Shown: positions 47,718-60,677 of the stretch, in pieces
Layout: each line of letters starts with the position of its first letter
How positions within the stretch are numbered: the first letter of the stretch is position 1
Origin: Alternaria dauci
Lineage: Eukaryota; Ascomycota; Dothideomycetes; Pleosporales; Pleosporaceae
Assembly (NCBI RefSeq): GCF_042100115.1
Contig: NC_091277.1
Span: forward strand, 2,170,001 to 2,234,000
Length of the DNA: 64,000 bases
Direction of reading: 5' to 3'
Program-made: the position numbers and the translations under genes
The notes under the pieces: model-generated
Seen by the model: only the letters and a program-made list of their open reading frames with translations
Told to the model about the DNA's origin: nothing
Database searches by the model: none

Positions 47718-50203
47718 TATATATATAGGATTAGCGCGAATACTACTCCTTATAATAATAAATCTTAAGAAATAGACTTTCGTAGCTATAAAGGTATACT
47801 TCTTTAGGTTTATATAAAGTTTAGCTTCCCTAAGGGACTAAAGTATAGTATATACTACGCGCTAGTATAGCTTAAGATTATTATTATAAGTATAGATAAG
47901 AATATTATTAAGGTAAACTATATAAATATAGTTTAAATATCTACTTAACACCTTATTAATATAGGCCTAAAAGCTTACTAGAGTATTAGTTAGCCTAAAA
48001 GGTATAACTAAGTACTTAAAGTAGCTATATTAAGTTTAAAAAGCTATCTTTTATTTATCTCTTACTTTTATTTATATATAATAGTAGGTGTCCTTAAGAT
48101 CTAGCGTTATATAGTATTATACACCTAATAAGTAATCTAGTATCTCTCTAATAAGTAGGAGTAAGTAATAGTCTTTTATAATAACTATATTTAGACCTCT
48201 ATAATCTATATAAAGGTAAAGTATACTATCTTTCTTTAGTATAAAGAAAATTAGTAAGCTTATAAAGCTAGTACTATATTAGATCTATCCCTTATAAAGA
48301 GCCTCTTCTATATATTTATAGAGCAGCTAAAGCTCCTATAAAGAGAGCGTATAGAGTAGTTAGCTCCTATAAAGAGAGCGTATAGAGTAGTCTATATAGT
48401 AGCTCTTTACTAGGTTAGATAGGAATTATATAATCTAAACTCTTATAACTTAGAAAAGTTATAGCCTTTATATTATTAAATATATCTATATATTCTAATA
48501 AAGCGTTAAGGATACATAGTTCCTACGCTATATAGACGTTATATACGCGCGTATTATAGTCTAATAAAGTATTAGTTGATTAGAGAGTTCCTAAGAGGTA
48601 GGTATAACTAGAATCCTTTTTACTTTTTTAGAGAGTTTCTATACTTACTAACTAGATATTAGCTTTAGTTAATCCCTAGCGCTATTTTTAGCGCTTATAA
48701 TTAATAGAAATATCTTCTTATTTAAGAAAAGGATTCCTTAGAAGAAGAGGAAGTCCCTCTTTATCTACCCTATTTATAGTTACTTAGGTAATATATTCTA
48801 CACTATTATTATCTAATAAGTATACCTAGAACGCGTATACTATATAGGTGCCTTAATATTATAGACTAATCTATCCTAATCTTAGGAGCTCTATATTCTC
48901 TATAGGCTTTATACCTATTTCTATAGTAGTAATTTAATTAATTAGACTAATATCTACTTAAGGATTAAGAATAACCCTAAGTTTTTTTTCTTAACTAGAT
49001 TCTACTTATATACTATATATACGCTTTATACTTAGTAAGATATTAATTTATAACTACCTTACTAATCTTAGATTTTTAAGTAGGCTTACCCTTTTCCTAC
49101 TTAGTTAATATTAATAGGTACTTAGTTTAGGTTACTACTTTAGTACTTATTAATATAGTACCCCTTCTTCTAGTACTTAAAGTATATAATTAAGCTATTA
49201 TCTTTTAGCTTCTTTAGTAGGTTATACTATAGAGTTAGAGAAAGAGCCTCTCTATACTTTCCTTTATAAGCGCTTTAGGCCTATTATTTATATATAAGGG
49301 CTACTCTACGTAAGTTTCTTTTAAGTATAAATACTAGTATAATAAAGTCCTCTCTAGTAGCTAGAACTTAGTAATAGTTAATAATAGCTTACTATAACTC
49401 TAGCTATAGTTTTATAAATAAGTATTATACCCTTTACTCCTTAATATAAGTAAGGAGTTAGTCTTCTAAGACTTCTAAGTAAGTAGTAAAAGAGTAAACT
49501 ATTTAGTCTTTTTACTATATAGTATTATTATATACTATAGCTACTTTAAGGCTATAGTTAATAGGATTAGAAAGTAAGTTAAGTAGGTACTACTTAAAGT
49601 ATTCTTAGGTAGGATCCTCCCCTTATACTTTAAATATATACTTATAGTATATATACTAAAGCTCCTTAGGTTCTCTTCCTATATACTATATAGACTATAA
49701 AACTTTATTATAGTTAATAGAAATCTCTTATAGTAGTAGTTAAAAAGCTATCTTATAAGAATAGATAAATTTATAATATTCTTTAATTATTTTTCTTTAG
49801 TACTCTATAGGGTCCTTAGGTTTTAAAGTATATTTAGGGTATATAGCACTTATAGGTTTAGGTATATATTAGGTATACGTAATAGGATCCTTTATACTAA
49901 AGGTAATATAGCTTACTTCTACTTAAAGTATATCTTATCCTATTTCCTCTAGTTATATAACTTTATCTTCTAGCTTATATAGCTATTAGAGGGTAAGTAG
50001 TTTATCCTATTAGTTCTTAACTACTATAATACGCTCCTCTAGTATTATAAGTATATTTTCTACTAGTAGTATATATTTACTATATAGTATTTATATTAGG
50101 CTTAAAAGGCTAGAACTTTAGCTCCCTACCTTAGCTTAGGTAGTAGATTACGTTAAAGGAGCTATCCCTAGACTATTTACCTTATAAGAGAGAAGAATTA
50201 TTA

Positions 50204-50435
50204 TATAAAGGGTAGTTATAAGTAATAGTATTTACTTTATACTATAAAAGAATAGTAGGGGATAGCTCTATATTCTAATAGTATACTAGAGAAAGTAATA
50301 ATAATAATTCTTACTAGTCTTCCTACACGTAAAGTATAGGTTAAGAATAAGTTCCTTATCTATAGAGATAATAAGAGAAGTAATTATATTAGGACCTTAG
50401 TGCCCTTCTAGCTAAGCTGTGTCCTATACGTTATA
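50204..50435 (-). repeat. 5' LTR of the chromodomain gypsy element
   Basis: 232 bp, same length and ends as 42273-42504, with differences mostly of the C/T, G/A type. The adjacent inner bases (about 50180-50203) should hold the primer-binding site, no longer recognisable. Confidence 0.85.
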
Positions 50436-51528
50436 TTATAGTATAATATATTAATAATTACAATAGTATTTATATATAAGGTAGTTATATATAGTATAAT
50501 ATAATTATATATAGTATTAAAGCTTATAAAGTAGTATTAGTATAAAGGTTAGAAGTAGTTAGGCTATATAGAAATGTATAAAATTCTAGGTAAGCTTAAT
50601 TATAATAAAGATACTATATCCTCTTTTCCCTCCCTTTATAATATATTATAATAATATTACTAGCTAATACTAGTAATTACTATTATACCCTCCTTAGGAT
50701 TAATAGGTATCTTTTTTTATTTACCTTTAATAAATTTATTTAACTTTAGTTTTCGCGTATAAATAATAGAGCTTTACCCCTATAAAACGCTAATTAGTCT
50801 TATATTTTAACTATATTATTACTTTATCTTCTTTATTAACTTATATTACTAATAAGTAGAGGGATAGCTACTTTTTATTTTTTTAAAGTTATATTTTAAT
50901 AATACACCTATACTTATAGAAAATAAAAAAAAATTATAACTTCTACTAGAAGTAGTCTAGCTAGTACCTAGTCTAGAATAGCTTTAGTAGCTACTAGCTA
51001 GAGAAGTTTAGGGTAAAAGATAGAAAAGGTCCTACCTAGTAGTTAGTAAGCTTCTTAGAGTTCTATAGTATACTCTAATTAATAGTAGATATCTAAACTT
51101 TATTACTTAGACTATAGTATAGAACTATATATTATTTAGTATTTACTTAATTTAATTATTCTTAACTAGCCTATTAGAGCTATTCTTTAAAGTATATAAC
51201 TAAATCTAAGTATAAATTTATTATCTCTTTAGCGTAAACTACTTAATCCTTTACTAGTCTTAGTAGATTTACTTCTATATTCTTATATAGGTAAATACTA
51301 CTTCTTAGATAGTATCCTAAGTTAGTAAAGAATAGGATTATACTAGTACTAGTATTAATAGTATTATTAACTTAGAATTTAGCTATATAAAGTAAGGTAG
51401 CCTAGTTATCTTATATATTATTAAAAAACTGGTATAGGTAGGTTTTAAGAGACTAGTTAGTATATTCTATTTAGCTATCTATTTCGAGGTAATAGGTAGT
51501 AAATAAGATTTACTTTATCTAGAGGTAT

Positions 51529-52939
51529 TTAGCTTTAGCCTTTATAGACTTTTTTTTTATTATTATTATAGCACGTTTAGAGACTTTTTTAAGATAAAGC
51601 GCTAACTACGTAACCTTAGGCTTATACTTACGTTTAGTACTACTAGCACGTACGTAGTATATTATAACGCTAGATACTAAAGATATATAATAGTATTATA
51701 CGCCTACTAGAGATAAGACGTAACCTTCTAACTTATATACTATCCCCTACTATCTTCTACTATCCTCTACTATCCTTTACTATTTCCGCCCTTTATAACC
51801 TTTATAGCTACCCTTTAAAACTACTACCCCTATAAGTACTAGAAAGTTAATTACTATAATAAGAATATTATAGGTATCTAATAGCTATATAGTCCTAAGA
51901 ATAACTACTTAAGGCTACTACTATACTTTTAACTTTAACTAGAGGAATATTAATAGTAATACTATCTACGCTATATTCTTATATCCTTATAATATTTATT
52001 TAAATTCCCTCTCCTTAAGCTTAAGATATTAATCCTCTATTACCTATTAAATATTAACTACTTACCTACGTAGCTAGGCCTAGGTTTCCTACCTAAAGCC
52101 CCCCTAGTTAAGGAGAAAGATATAGCTAAATATAAAGAGCTTATAGCTATAGCACCTATTAAGCTAAGCTTTATACCTAACCTCCCTAACCTTCTTCTAC
52201 TATATCTATATCCTTATCTCCTTAATAGTCTCTTCTATAATAATATTACTAATATAGGTATTAATCTAATCCCTCTTAGATACTCTACTATCCTAGAATA
52301 TATAATAGAACTCTAGTAATTACTTATCTAACTTATTATAGACTACCTTAGGTAGCTCTTAGGTATATATAGGGCTAGTATATTATATATTAGATAGATT
52401 AATTAGTACTTATCTAGTTAGGGTTTTTAGGCTATAATAGAAGACCTCCTAGAGGATAATATAGAGGAAATATATTATATATATAGTAGTTTATATATAA
52501 GGTAAGTCTTAAAAGTCTTAAAGGTATTAAAGCTTATAAGTTAGTATTAGTATAAAGGTTAGAAGTAGCTAGGCTTTTATAGAAACGTATAAAATTCTAG
52601 GTAAGCTTAATTATAGTAAAGATACTATATCCTCCTCCCTTTGTAATATATTATAATTATATTACTAGCTAATACTAGTAATCCCTATTAGACCTCTACT
52701 AAGGTTTCTAATAGGTATCTTTTTTAGTTACCTTTAGTAAATTTTTTTAACTTTAGTTTTTATATATAGACGTTAGAGCTTTACTACTATAAAATACTAA
52801 TTAGTCTAGCGTTTAAATTATATTATTACTTTATCTTTTTTATTAACTTTTATAACTAATAAGTAGAGGGATAGCTACTTTTTACTTTTTTAAAGTTTTA
52901 TTTTAATAATACCCCCCCTACTTATAGAAAATAAAAAAT
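51529..52939 (-). mobile_element. Family A repeat, subtype 3, full length (copy A15)
   Basis: About 1.41 kb in reverse orientation within the integrase region of the second gypsy element. Flanked by TATCTAGAGGTATT (51516-51529) and TATCTAGAGGCGTT (52940-52953), a 13-14 bp duplication with two RIP-type differences. Confidence 0.9.
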
Positions 52940-55426
52940 TATCTAGAGGCGTTTATAGACGTATTTCTAAAAAGGGATAATAAAATTAGTACTATAGTCT
53001 AAAATAATACTAAGGGGTAGTCTATAGTACTTAAAGACGTCTATAAAGTAGTATAAAGCTTCTACTATAGTCCTTCTATATATTAGGTAAAAATAGTACC
53101 TTTTAGTAAGATAGTCTACTACTACTAAGATATTATAGAATTCTCTTCTATCTAGTCTAAAGGGGGGTAAGTCTTAAATAAAGTCTACTATAAGGTTAGA
53201 CTAGCGTTAGTTAGGTAGAGGTAATAGTCTAAGGTATTTATATTTACTATCTTATAGTATTTTTATTTAGGTATAAACTATATAAGTATTATAGTATTTA
53301 GTAATAGACTAGCTTATCTTTAGCTAGTAATAATAGTTATATATTAGATATAGTATTAAACGTAGGCCTTTATACCCTAAAATCTTATAGTTATAGTAGA
53401 GGTTAAAAATATAGTAGTAGAAGTAGGTATCTATAGGGATATAGAGTCTTATTTTATTAATAAATAAATAGCAGCTTAGGCTATCTCTAATAAAAGAGAT
53501 ATTAGTAGTACTAAAGTAGAATCTATACTTATAAAACTACTTAGAAAGCTTAGTCTAGTAAGTATTAATAGCCTTAAAGGCCTTTATAGCTATTTTATTA
53601 TTAGTATAAGCTTAATTAAGTAGTTCCTCTATTAGTTATAGATCTTCTTTATAAGGGGGAAGTAAGGGATTAGTAACTCTATTAGGTAAAAGTAATTTAG
53701 TTATCTCTTTAGCCTTATTATTATTATTCTCTATATTAGTTACTATTATTCTAAAAACGTATTCTTATTCTAGGTAGAGGTAGTTAGAATAGTAACTAGA
53801 AGCTAAAGTCAAGGCTTAAAGTACTATTACTATACCTAGCTATATACCTAGGGACAGGTTCTTAGGACCTAGAATAATAAATTTCTAAGTATAGTAAGGG
53901 TCTTTAAAGTTATCTAGAATATCCTATAGCCTTCTACTAAGGGCGTCTACTTTAAAGTTAGAGGCGCCTAGTTAGTAGATAATTTTAAAGTTAAACTAAG
54001 ATAAGAATTATAACTAAAAAGCTAAGTAATAGGTAAGCGCCTTAGTAGTTATAAATATTATTAAATTCTTATAATTAGAGACTATATATATTTAGTATCT
54101 AGAGCCTATAAGTTTAGGTTCCTATTCTTTAAATACTTAAATAATACCTATTAGCTCTAAGTTATAGATATTATAGTTATATTCTTTTAGTAAATACTTT
54201 CTTAAAAAGAAGGTAATTAGTTAAAGTATACCTTAGATATTAATCTATTTTATAACTCCTCTAGTAGCTTAGGCTAAGATATCTATAAAGATATTAATAA
54301 GTTTAGATAGGTTAGAGTATATTAAGATAAGGCTAGGGTAGAAGCTAGCTTTAAGTATATTAAAGGCTACTTTATATTCTATATCCTAAATAAGTAGTTT
54401 ATATACTATCTAGCCCTTACCTTTAGGTTTTTTACTAAGTACTACGTAAGCTTTAATATATTTTACTAAGGAGAGGCTAATAGTAGAGTAATTTTTAATA
54501 AATTATTAGTAGAATCTAGTATAGCTAAAGGAATATAAGAGTTCCTTTATATTAGTTAGTATCTCCTATTCCTTAATAGTAGATACTTTAGCTAAGTCTA
54601 TTTCTATACTATAACTAGTAATAATTATCTCTAGGAACTTAATATAGGTTTTATAGAATTTAGACTCCTTTAGGTTAATATAAAATCCTTAGGCTTTAAG
54701 TCTTTAGAGGACCTTTTTAACTTATTTAATATAGTCCTTTTTATTCTTAGAGTACACTAAGATATCATTTAAGTAAGTAGTATAGAACTTATTAAGGTAT
54801 TCTAAGAGGGTACTATTAATTACTCTTTAAAATATAGCTAGAGTATTATAAAAACTAAAGGGTATAACTTTATACTTATATATCTTATACTATATAGTAA
54901 AAGCTATAAGCTACTAAGAATCTTCCTTTATTCTAAAATAGTAAAACGCGTAAATAATATTAAATTTAGAGGGGATTATTACCTTATTTAGCTTAGCTAG
55001 CGTTTTATAGAAGAATAGAATTAGATATCTATTTATAATAGTAGTATTATTATAGTTATAAAAGTCTATATAGACCTATAAATCCTTATCTAGTTTAGTA
55101 ATAATAAGGAGTAAATTTCTTATAAGTAATTTAGATAGAGTAATATATTTATATTCTTCTATATCTTTAATATAAGTAGTAATAGCTTCTTCTTAGATAC
55201 CTAAGAATAAGTAGGGCTTATAATTTAGTATCTTAACCCCTAGTTCTAGTTTAATCTTATAGTTATACCCTAAATAATTACCTAATCTAGATACTACTAC
55301 TTTATTAAAGGTAGAGATAAACTCTATATATTCTTTAAAAAGTTCTAGTATAAGAGTATCTTCTAATTCAGTATCTTAAGGCTTAGGAAAAAATTTCTTA
55401 TAGTTATCCTCTATAGTAGTAAATTC

Positions 55427-56852
55427 TTTTTTTCTATAAGTAGGGGTATTATCAAAATAAAACTTTAAAAAAGTAAAAAGTAGCTATCCCTCTACTTATC
55501 AGTTATAAAAGTTGATAAAAAAGATAAAGTAATAACGCGATTTGAACGCTAGACTAATTAGCGTTTTATAGTAGTAAAGCTCTAACGTCTATATATAAAA
55601 ACTAAAGTTAAAAAAATTTACTAAAGGTAACTAAAAAAGACACCTATCGAACCTTATAAGGGTATAATAGGGATTACTAGTATTAGCTAGTAAAATAACT
55701 ATAATATATTATAAAGGGAGGAGAATATAGTATCTTTACTATAATTAACCTTACTAAGAATTTTATATATTTCTATTAAAGCTTAGCTACTTCTAACCTT
55801 TATTCTTATAATAACTTTTAAACTTTAAGACTTCCTTTAAAACTTCTTTTAAGACTTCCTTTAAGACTTATACTATATATAAACTTATATATATAATATA
55901 TTTCCTTTATATTATCCTCTAAGAGGTCTTTTATTATAGCCTAAAAACCCTAACTAGATAAGTACTAATTAATCTATCTAATATATATAAGGCGTTAAAT
56001 AAAAGTTAATATAAAGATTTATTAAAAGTTAAATATATAATATACTAGCCCTATTTATACCTAAGAGCTACCTAAGGTAGTTTATTATAGGTTAGATAAG
56101 TAATTACTAAAGTTTTACTATATATTCTAAGATAGTAGAGTATTTAAGAGGGATTAGATTAATACTTATATTAGTAATATTATTATAGAAGAGACTATTA
56201 AGGAGAGGAGGATATAGATATAGTAGAAGATAGTTAAAGAAATTAGGTATAAAGCTTAGCTTAATAGGCGCTATAGCTATAAGTTCCTTATATTAAGTTT
56301 TATCTTTCTCTTTAACTAAGAGGGCTTTAGGTAGGAAACCTAGGCCTAGCTATATAAGTAAGTAGTTAATATTAAATAAATAATAGAGGATTAATATCTT
56401 AGGCTTAAGGAGAGGAAATTTAAATAGATATTATAGAGATATAAGAATATAGCGTAGATAGTACTACTACTAACGTTCCTTTAGTTAAAGTAAAAAGTAT
56501 AGTAGTAGCCCTAAGTAGTTATTCTTAGGAAGGGGTAGTAGAGGTAGTAGTAGTAGAGGTAGGAGTAGTTATAAAGGGTAGCTATACAGGTTATAACAGG
56601 TAGAAATAGTAAAGGATAGTAGAGGATAGTAGAGGATAGCGTATATATTAGAAGTTTACGTCTTATTTCTAGTAGGCGTATAATACTACTATATATCTTT
56701 AGTATTTAGCGTTTATAATATACTATATATATACTAGTAGTACTAATTATAGGTATAAGCCTATAGTTACTTAGTTAGTGCTTTTTTTTAAAAAAAGTCT
56801 CTAAACGTACTATAATAATAATAAAAAAAAAGCCTATAAAGGCTAAGGCTAA
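55427..56852 (+). mobile_element. Family A repeat, subtype 3, full length (copy A16)
   Basis: 1,426 bp in forward orientation. Flanks CTATAGTAGTAAATT (55411-55425) and CTAGAGTAGTATATT (56853-56867) match at 13 of 15 positions, probably an aged duplication. Splits the second gypsy element. Confidence 0.85.
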
Positions 56853-59325
56853 CTAGAGTAGTATATTAGAATTAAGTAAGTTCCCTTAGTTATTATATTA
56901 TTAAGTAAAGATCTATTTAATACTTTTTAGCTAGTATCTAAATAGCCTTAAGTAATACTTTATTAATTTCTACTTTAGGCTTAGGGGGTTATTCTAGTTC
57001 CTCTAGATATACTATATTAGGAGGAATATCTTTATTATCTAAATCTTTATATACTAGATCTAGTTTACTTACCTTAGGGTCTATAGTCTTTATATCTAAA
57101 TTCTATTTAGTAGTACTACTATAGTAGGTATTATAAGGGGTTTATTCTCTTTAGTTATTATCTTAGGCGTTTATATAGCCCTTATAATAGATAATAAGTA
57201 GTTATTCCTTAAGCTAGTAGTTTAGTTAATAGTATTTATCTATAAATTTAATTATGCTATCTTAGTAGTTTAACTAAGAGTAATAGAGTTTACGCTATTT
57301 AAACCTAAGGACTAGATTAAATAACTTATAAGAGTTTACTATATAGGCTATTATTTATTTAATATAATTATTTATCTATAGAGAGAATTTAATATAATAG
57401 GTAATAGATTCTAATAGTTTACTATTATAACTACTATAAAGAACGTTTTTAACTAGGGGAATTAGCTAAAAAGTATAGATTTAATTAAGAAACTTCTAGG
57501 AAATATAATTATAATTAGCGCTATTATAAGCTAATATATAATAAATATATAGGACTATATAGGAGCGTCTAATAAAGGAATAAAATATAAATTTAGATAG
57601 TTTATCTTATATTAGGGTTAATACTTAAGATTCTTAAGTAGAGACCTATTATAGAAGCTTAGTAGATTCCTATAAGGTAATACCTATATAGGAGTCTACT
57701 AACACTTCTAGCTATAGCTATCTATCTACTCTAGGGGGTAGCCTAGCTCTTAGAGTTTTTAGTTTTCTAACTTAAACTCTAATTTAATATTATTAGACTT
57801 ATATTCTTTAGCTAAAGGAGAGTTAAAACTATAATCTAGGTAAGTATAAAACTAGTATTAGGTAGTAGTTTCTACTTTAATTTTAGTAGAGCCTTTATTA
57901 GTAAGTTTATTTAAGTAATTATAAACTAAGTAGTTTACTAATCTATAAGTAAAGTAAGTCCTTAGATCCTTAGAAGCTAATAGCTTTTTAGCTTTTAGTA
58001 AATTATCTATCTTTAGTAGGTTATTAGCCTTAGGGTAGCCTATTATATAAAGAGCTCTAGTACCTTTATTAGTACTAAATTAACCTTTTAAGTATAGTAT
58101 ATTACTTTATTAGTTTTAGTTAACTTTTAAATCTAAGAAGCCTTTAAGCTAAGTAAAGTTATACTATAAGACATATTAAGTAATTTCTATTAGTATCTTA
58201 TTATATAAGGCTTAAGAGTCTAGAGTTTAATTAATTAAAGCTATATTCTAGATATAGTATATAAGTAGCTTTTAGAAAATATAACTTCTCCTAGACTAAA
58301 AGGGAATATTTAAGTTCTAAGCTAAGGATATAAATTAGACTTTAAAGGATACTTAGGCCTCTTTATCTATTTTAAATTCCTTTAGTATAAGTAGGTAGGT
58401 AAGAGTTATTATAAAGGCTTTATTTATAATAAAAGGGTTTAGGTCTCCTTAAATATTAAAGAGTACTATAAAGTATTTAATTTCTATCTTATAAATATAT
58501 ATAAAGCTTATTAGTCCTCTTACTAAGGTATCTCTAGCCTCTCTACTTATAAATTAAAAGAGAGACTAGATATACTAAAGTAGATATTAGTAATACTTAC
58601 TATTAGTTTACTAGTATAAAAGTATATTTCTAATAGATTTATATAAGTATTAGGTACTACTCTTAAAAATAGTTAATTTAAAGTTATTCTAGTCTTTAGA
58701 GTTATAAAACTATTAAAGTAAGTTAATAATAGTTATTACTCTTTATAAAGGTTCTAGAATAGGGATAGCTTCCTTATTAGCTATAAAAAATATATTATTA
58801 TTAGTAAGTATTAGTAGTAGGTTATAGGACTAGTATCTAATTACGTTAAGCTTATTTACTAATAAGAGTTAATTATAGTTAAGGAAAGAAGGAAGCTAGT
58901 TTAAGAATAATTAGTAAGCTAGTTAATATAAGCTTAGCTTAGTATCTTAAGCCTAAATTTACTAAAGAAAAGTATTACGCTAAGCTATATATAGCTTATT
59001 CTAAATATTAGTAAGCTACTATTAATAGCTAGTATAGTATAACCTCTACTCCTCTATAAGCTTAGTATATATATCCTAATCTATGTACTCTTATTCTAGT
59101 ATTTATTAAAGGTTCTTACTCTCTTTATTCTTTATAATTTTATCCTTAAGTTATATTTATACCCTCTGCTACTCCTTATATACTCTAATTTATAAGTTAT
59201 AATTATACTAGTATATAGAGTAGATAGCTATAACTAGATTACTAAGGCCTTCTTTATTAAGGGCCTTAAAACTAGTAAGGTAGCTAGAGGATAGTAACTC
59301 TTAAACTAAGAAGAAGAAGGTAGGA

Positions 59326-60677
59326 TTTTTTATTTTCTGTAAGTAAGGGGGTATTATTAAAATAAAACTTTAAAAAAGTAAAAAGTAACTATCCCTCTAC
59401 TTATTAGTTATAAAAGTTAATAAAAAAAGATAAAGTAATAACGCGATTTAAACACTAGCCTAATTAGTGTTTTAGGGTAGTAAAGCTCTAACGTCTATAC
59501 GCGAAAACTAAAGTTAAGAGAAATTACTAAAGTTAACTAAAAAGATTACTATTAATCCTTAGTAGGCCTAATAGGGATTACTAGTATTAGCTAGTAATAT
59601 AATTATAATATATTATAAAGAGAGGAGGATATAGTATCTTTACTATAATTAAGCTTACCTAGAATTTTATATATTTCTATAAAAGCCTAGCTACTTCTAA
59701 CCTTTATACTAACACTAACTTTAAGTATCCTACTATATATAATTAAATCGCACTAAATATATATAATATATTTCCTCTTTATCCTTATCTAGGATATCTT
59801 CTAGCCTAGCCTAAAAACCTTAGCTAGATAGGTACTAATTAATATATCTATAAGTATATAATATACCTACCCTATATATACTAGGGAGCTACCTAAAGTA
59901 GTCCTTAATAAGTTAAATAAGTAATTACCTAAGTTCTACTACCTCTTATAGACTAGGATAGTAGATAAAATTAATATTATTAATACCTCTAATATTAGTA
60001 ATATTAAAGTAGAGGAGATAGTAAAGAAGAGTAGAACATAGATACTAAAAGATATAGAGGAGGTTATCTATAAGGCCTAGATTAATAATACTAGTAGTAG
60101 TAAAGTCCTTATAGTTAACTATCTTACTATCTTAGTCTTAGGAAAGGGATTAAGCTAGGAGACTAAAACCTAGCTATAATAGTAAATAGGTAACGTTAGG
60201 AGAGTAATTAATAATTAATATCTTAGGCTTAAAGAGAGGGAATTTAAATTAATACTATAAGGATAAGAGAATAAGGCGTAGATAATATTAGTACTAATAT
60301 TCCTCTAACTTAAGCTAATTATTAGATAGTAGTAGCTATACTATAGGTGGCTAGTTAGTTATTCTTAAGAAGGGGCGCTAGAGGTAGTAGTAGTAGAGGT
60401 AGTAGTAGTTATAAAGAGTAGCTATAAAGTTAATAAAGAGTAGAAATAGTAGAGGATAGTAGAGGATAGAATATATATTAGAAAGTTATATCTTATCTCT
60501 AGTAGGTATATAATACTATTATATATCTTTAGTATCTAGTATTTATAATATACTATATATATACTAGTAGTACTAAATATAAGTATAAGCCTATTATTAC
60601 CTAGTTAACGCTTTATCTTAAGAAAAGTCTCTAAACATACTATAATAATAAAAAAAGTCTATAAAGGCTAAAGCTAA
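59326..60677 (+). mobile_element. Family A repeat, subtype 1, full length (copy A17)
   Basis: 1,352 bp from TTTTTATTTTCTGTAAG to GGCTAAAGCTAA, ORF degraded by RIP. No clear duplication at the edges. Confidence 0.88.

Larger units (their letters stand above)
42273..50435 (-). mobile_element. Ty3/gypsy chromodomain retrotransposon, complete but RIP-degraded
   Basis: 8.16 kb including a nested 1.4-kb unit, so originally about 6.7 kb. It has two 232-bp LTRs, a TTATAG duplication (42267-42272 and 50436-50441) and a polypurine tract on the minus strand next to the 3' LTR (AAGAGGGGAAG near 42507-42517). Minus-strand order: gag (about 50.2-49 kb), protease, RT (about 48.4-47.72 kb, with DYRGLN, LDLKDTYYYI and YLNNILIYT, the last in place of YLDDILIYS), RNase H (about 46.2-45.7 kb, with LLAIVYSFK and the LEGTYYT/DYNNLR part), integrase, and a chromodomain-like region (about 44.14-44.0 kb, frame FRKYIRKGQL..., SNFKDIKELL). 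All frames are interrupted by TAG/TAA. It is the host of the second copy of the gene-carrying unit. Confidence 0.88.
41481..50935 (-). mobile_element. Family A repeat, subtype 4, split by a gypsy element (copy A14)
   Basis: Reversed relative of A06 in two parts, 41481-42272 and 50436-50935. Joining them at TTATAG restores the sequence of A06 (CTTATAGTATAATATATTAA). Everything between is the LTR retrotransposon. Confidence 0.85.
50936..59325 (-). mobile_element. Second Ty3/gypsy element, minus strand, split by A15 and A16
   Basis: Pieces 50936-51528, 52940-55426 and 56853-59325. Minus-strand frames give RT (about 55.4-54.5 kb, with YLNDILVYSKNKKDY near 54750), RNase H and connection (about 54.4-53.9 kb, with the LGASNFKVDALSRRLQD motif), integrase (53.8-52.95 kb, continuing across A15 to about 50.94 kb) and upstream gag-like sequence (59.3-56.85 kb). 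All are interrupted by TAG/TAA. No LTRs were recognised. It differs clearly from the chromodomain element. Confidence 0.7.
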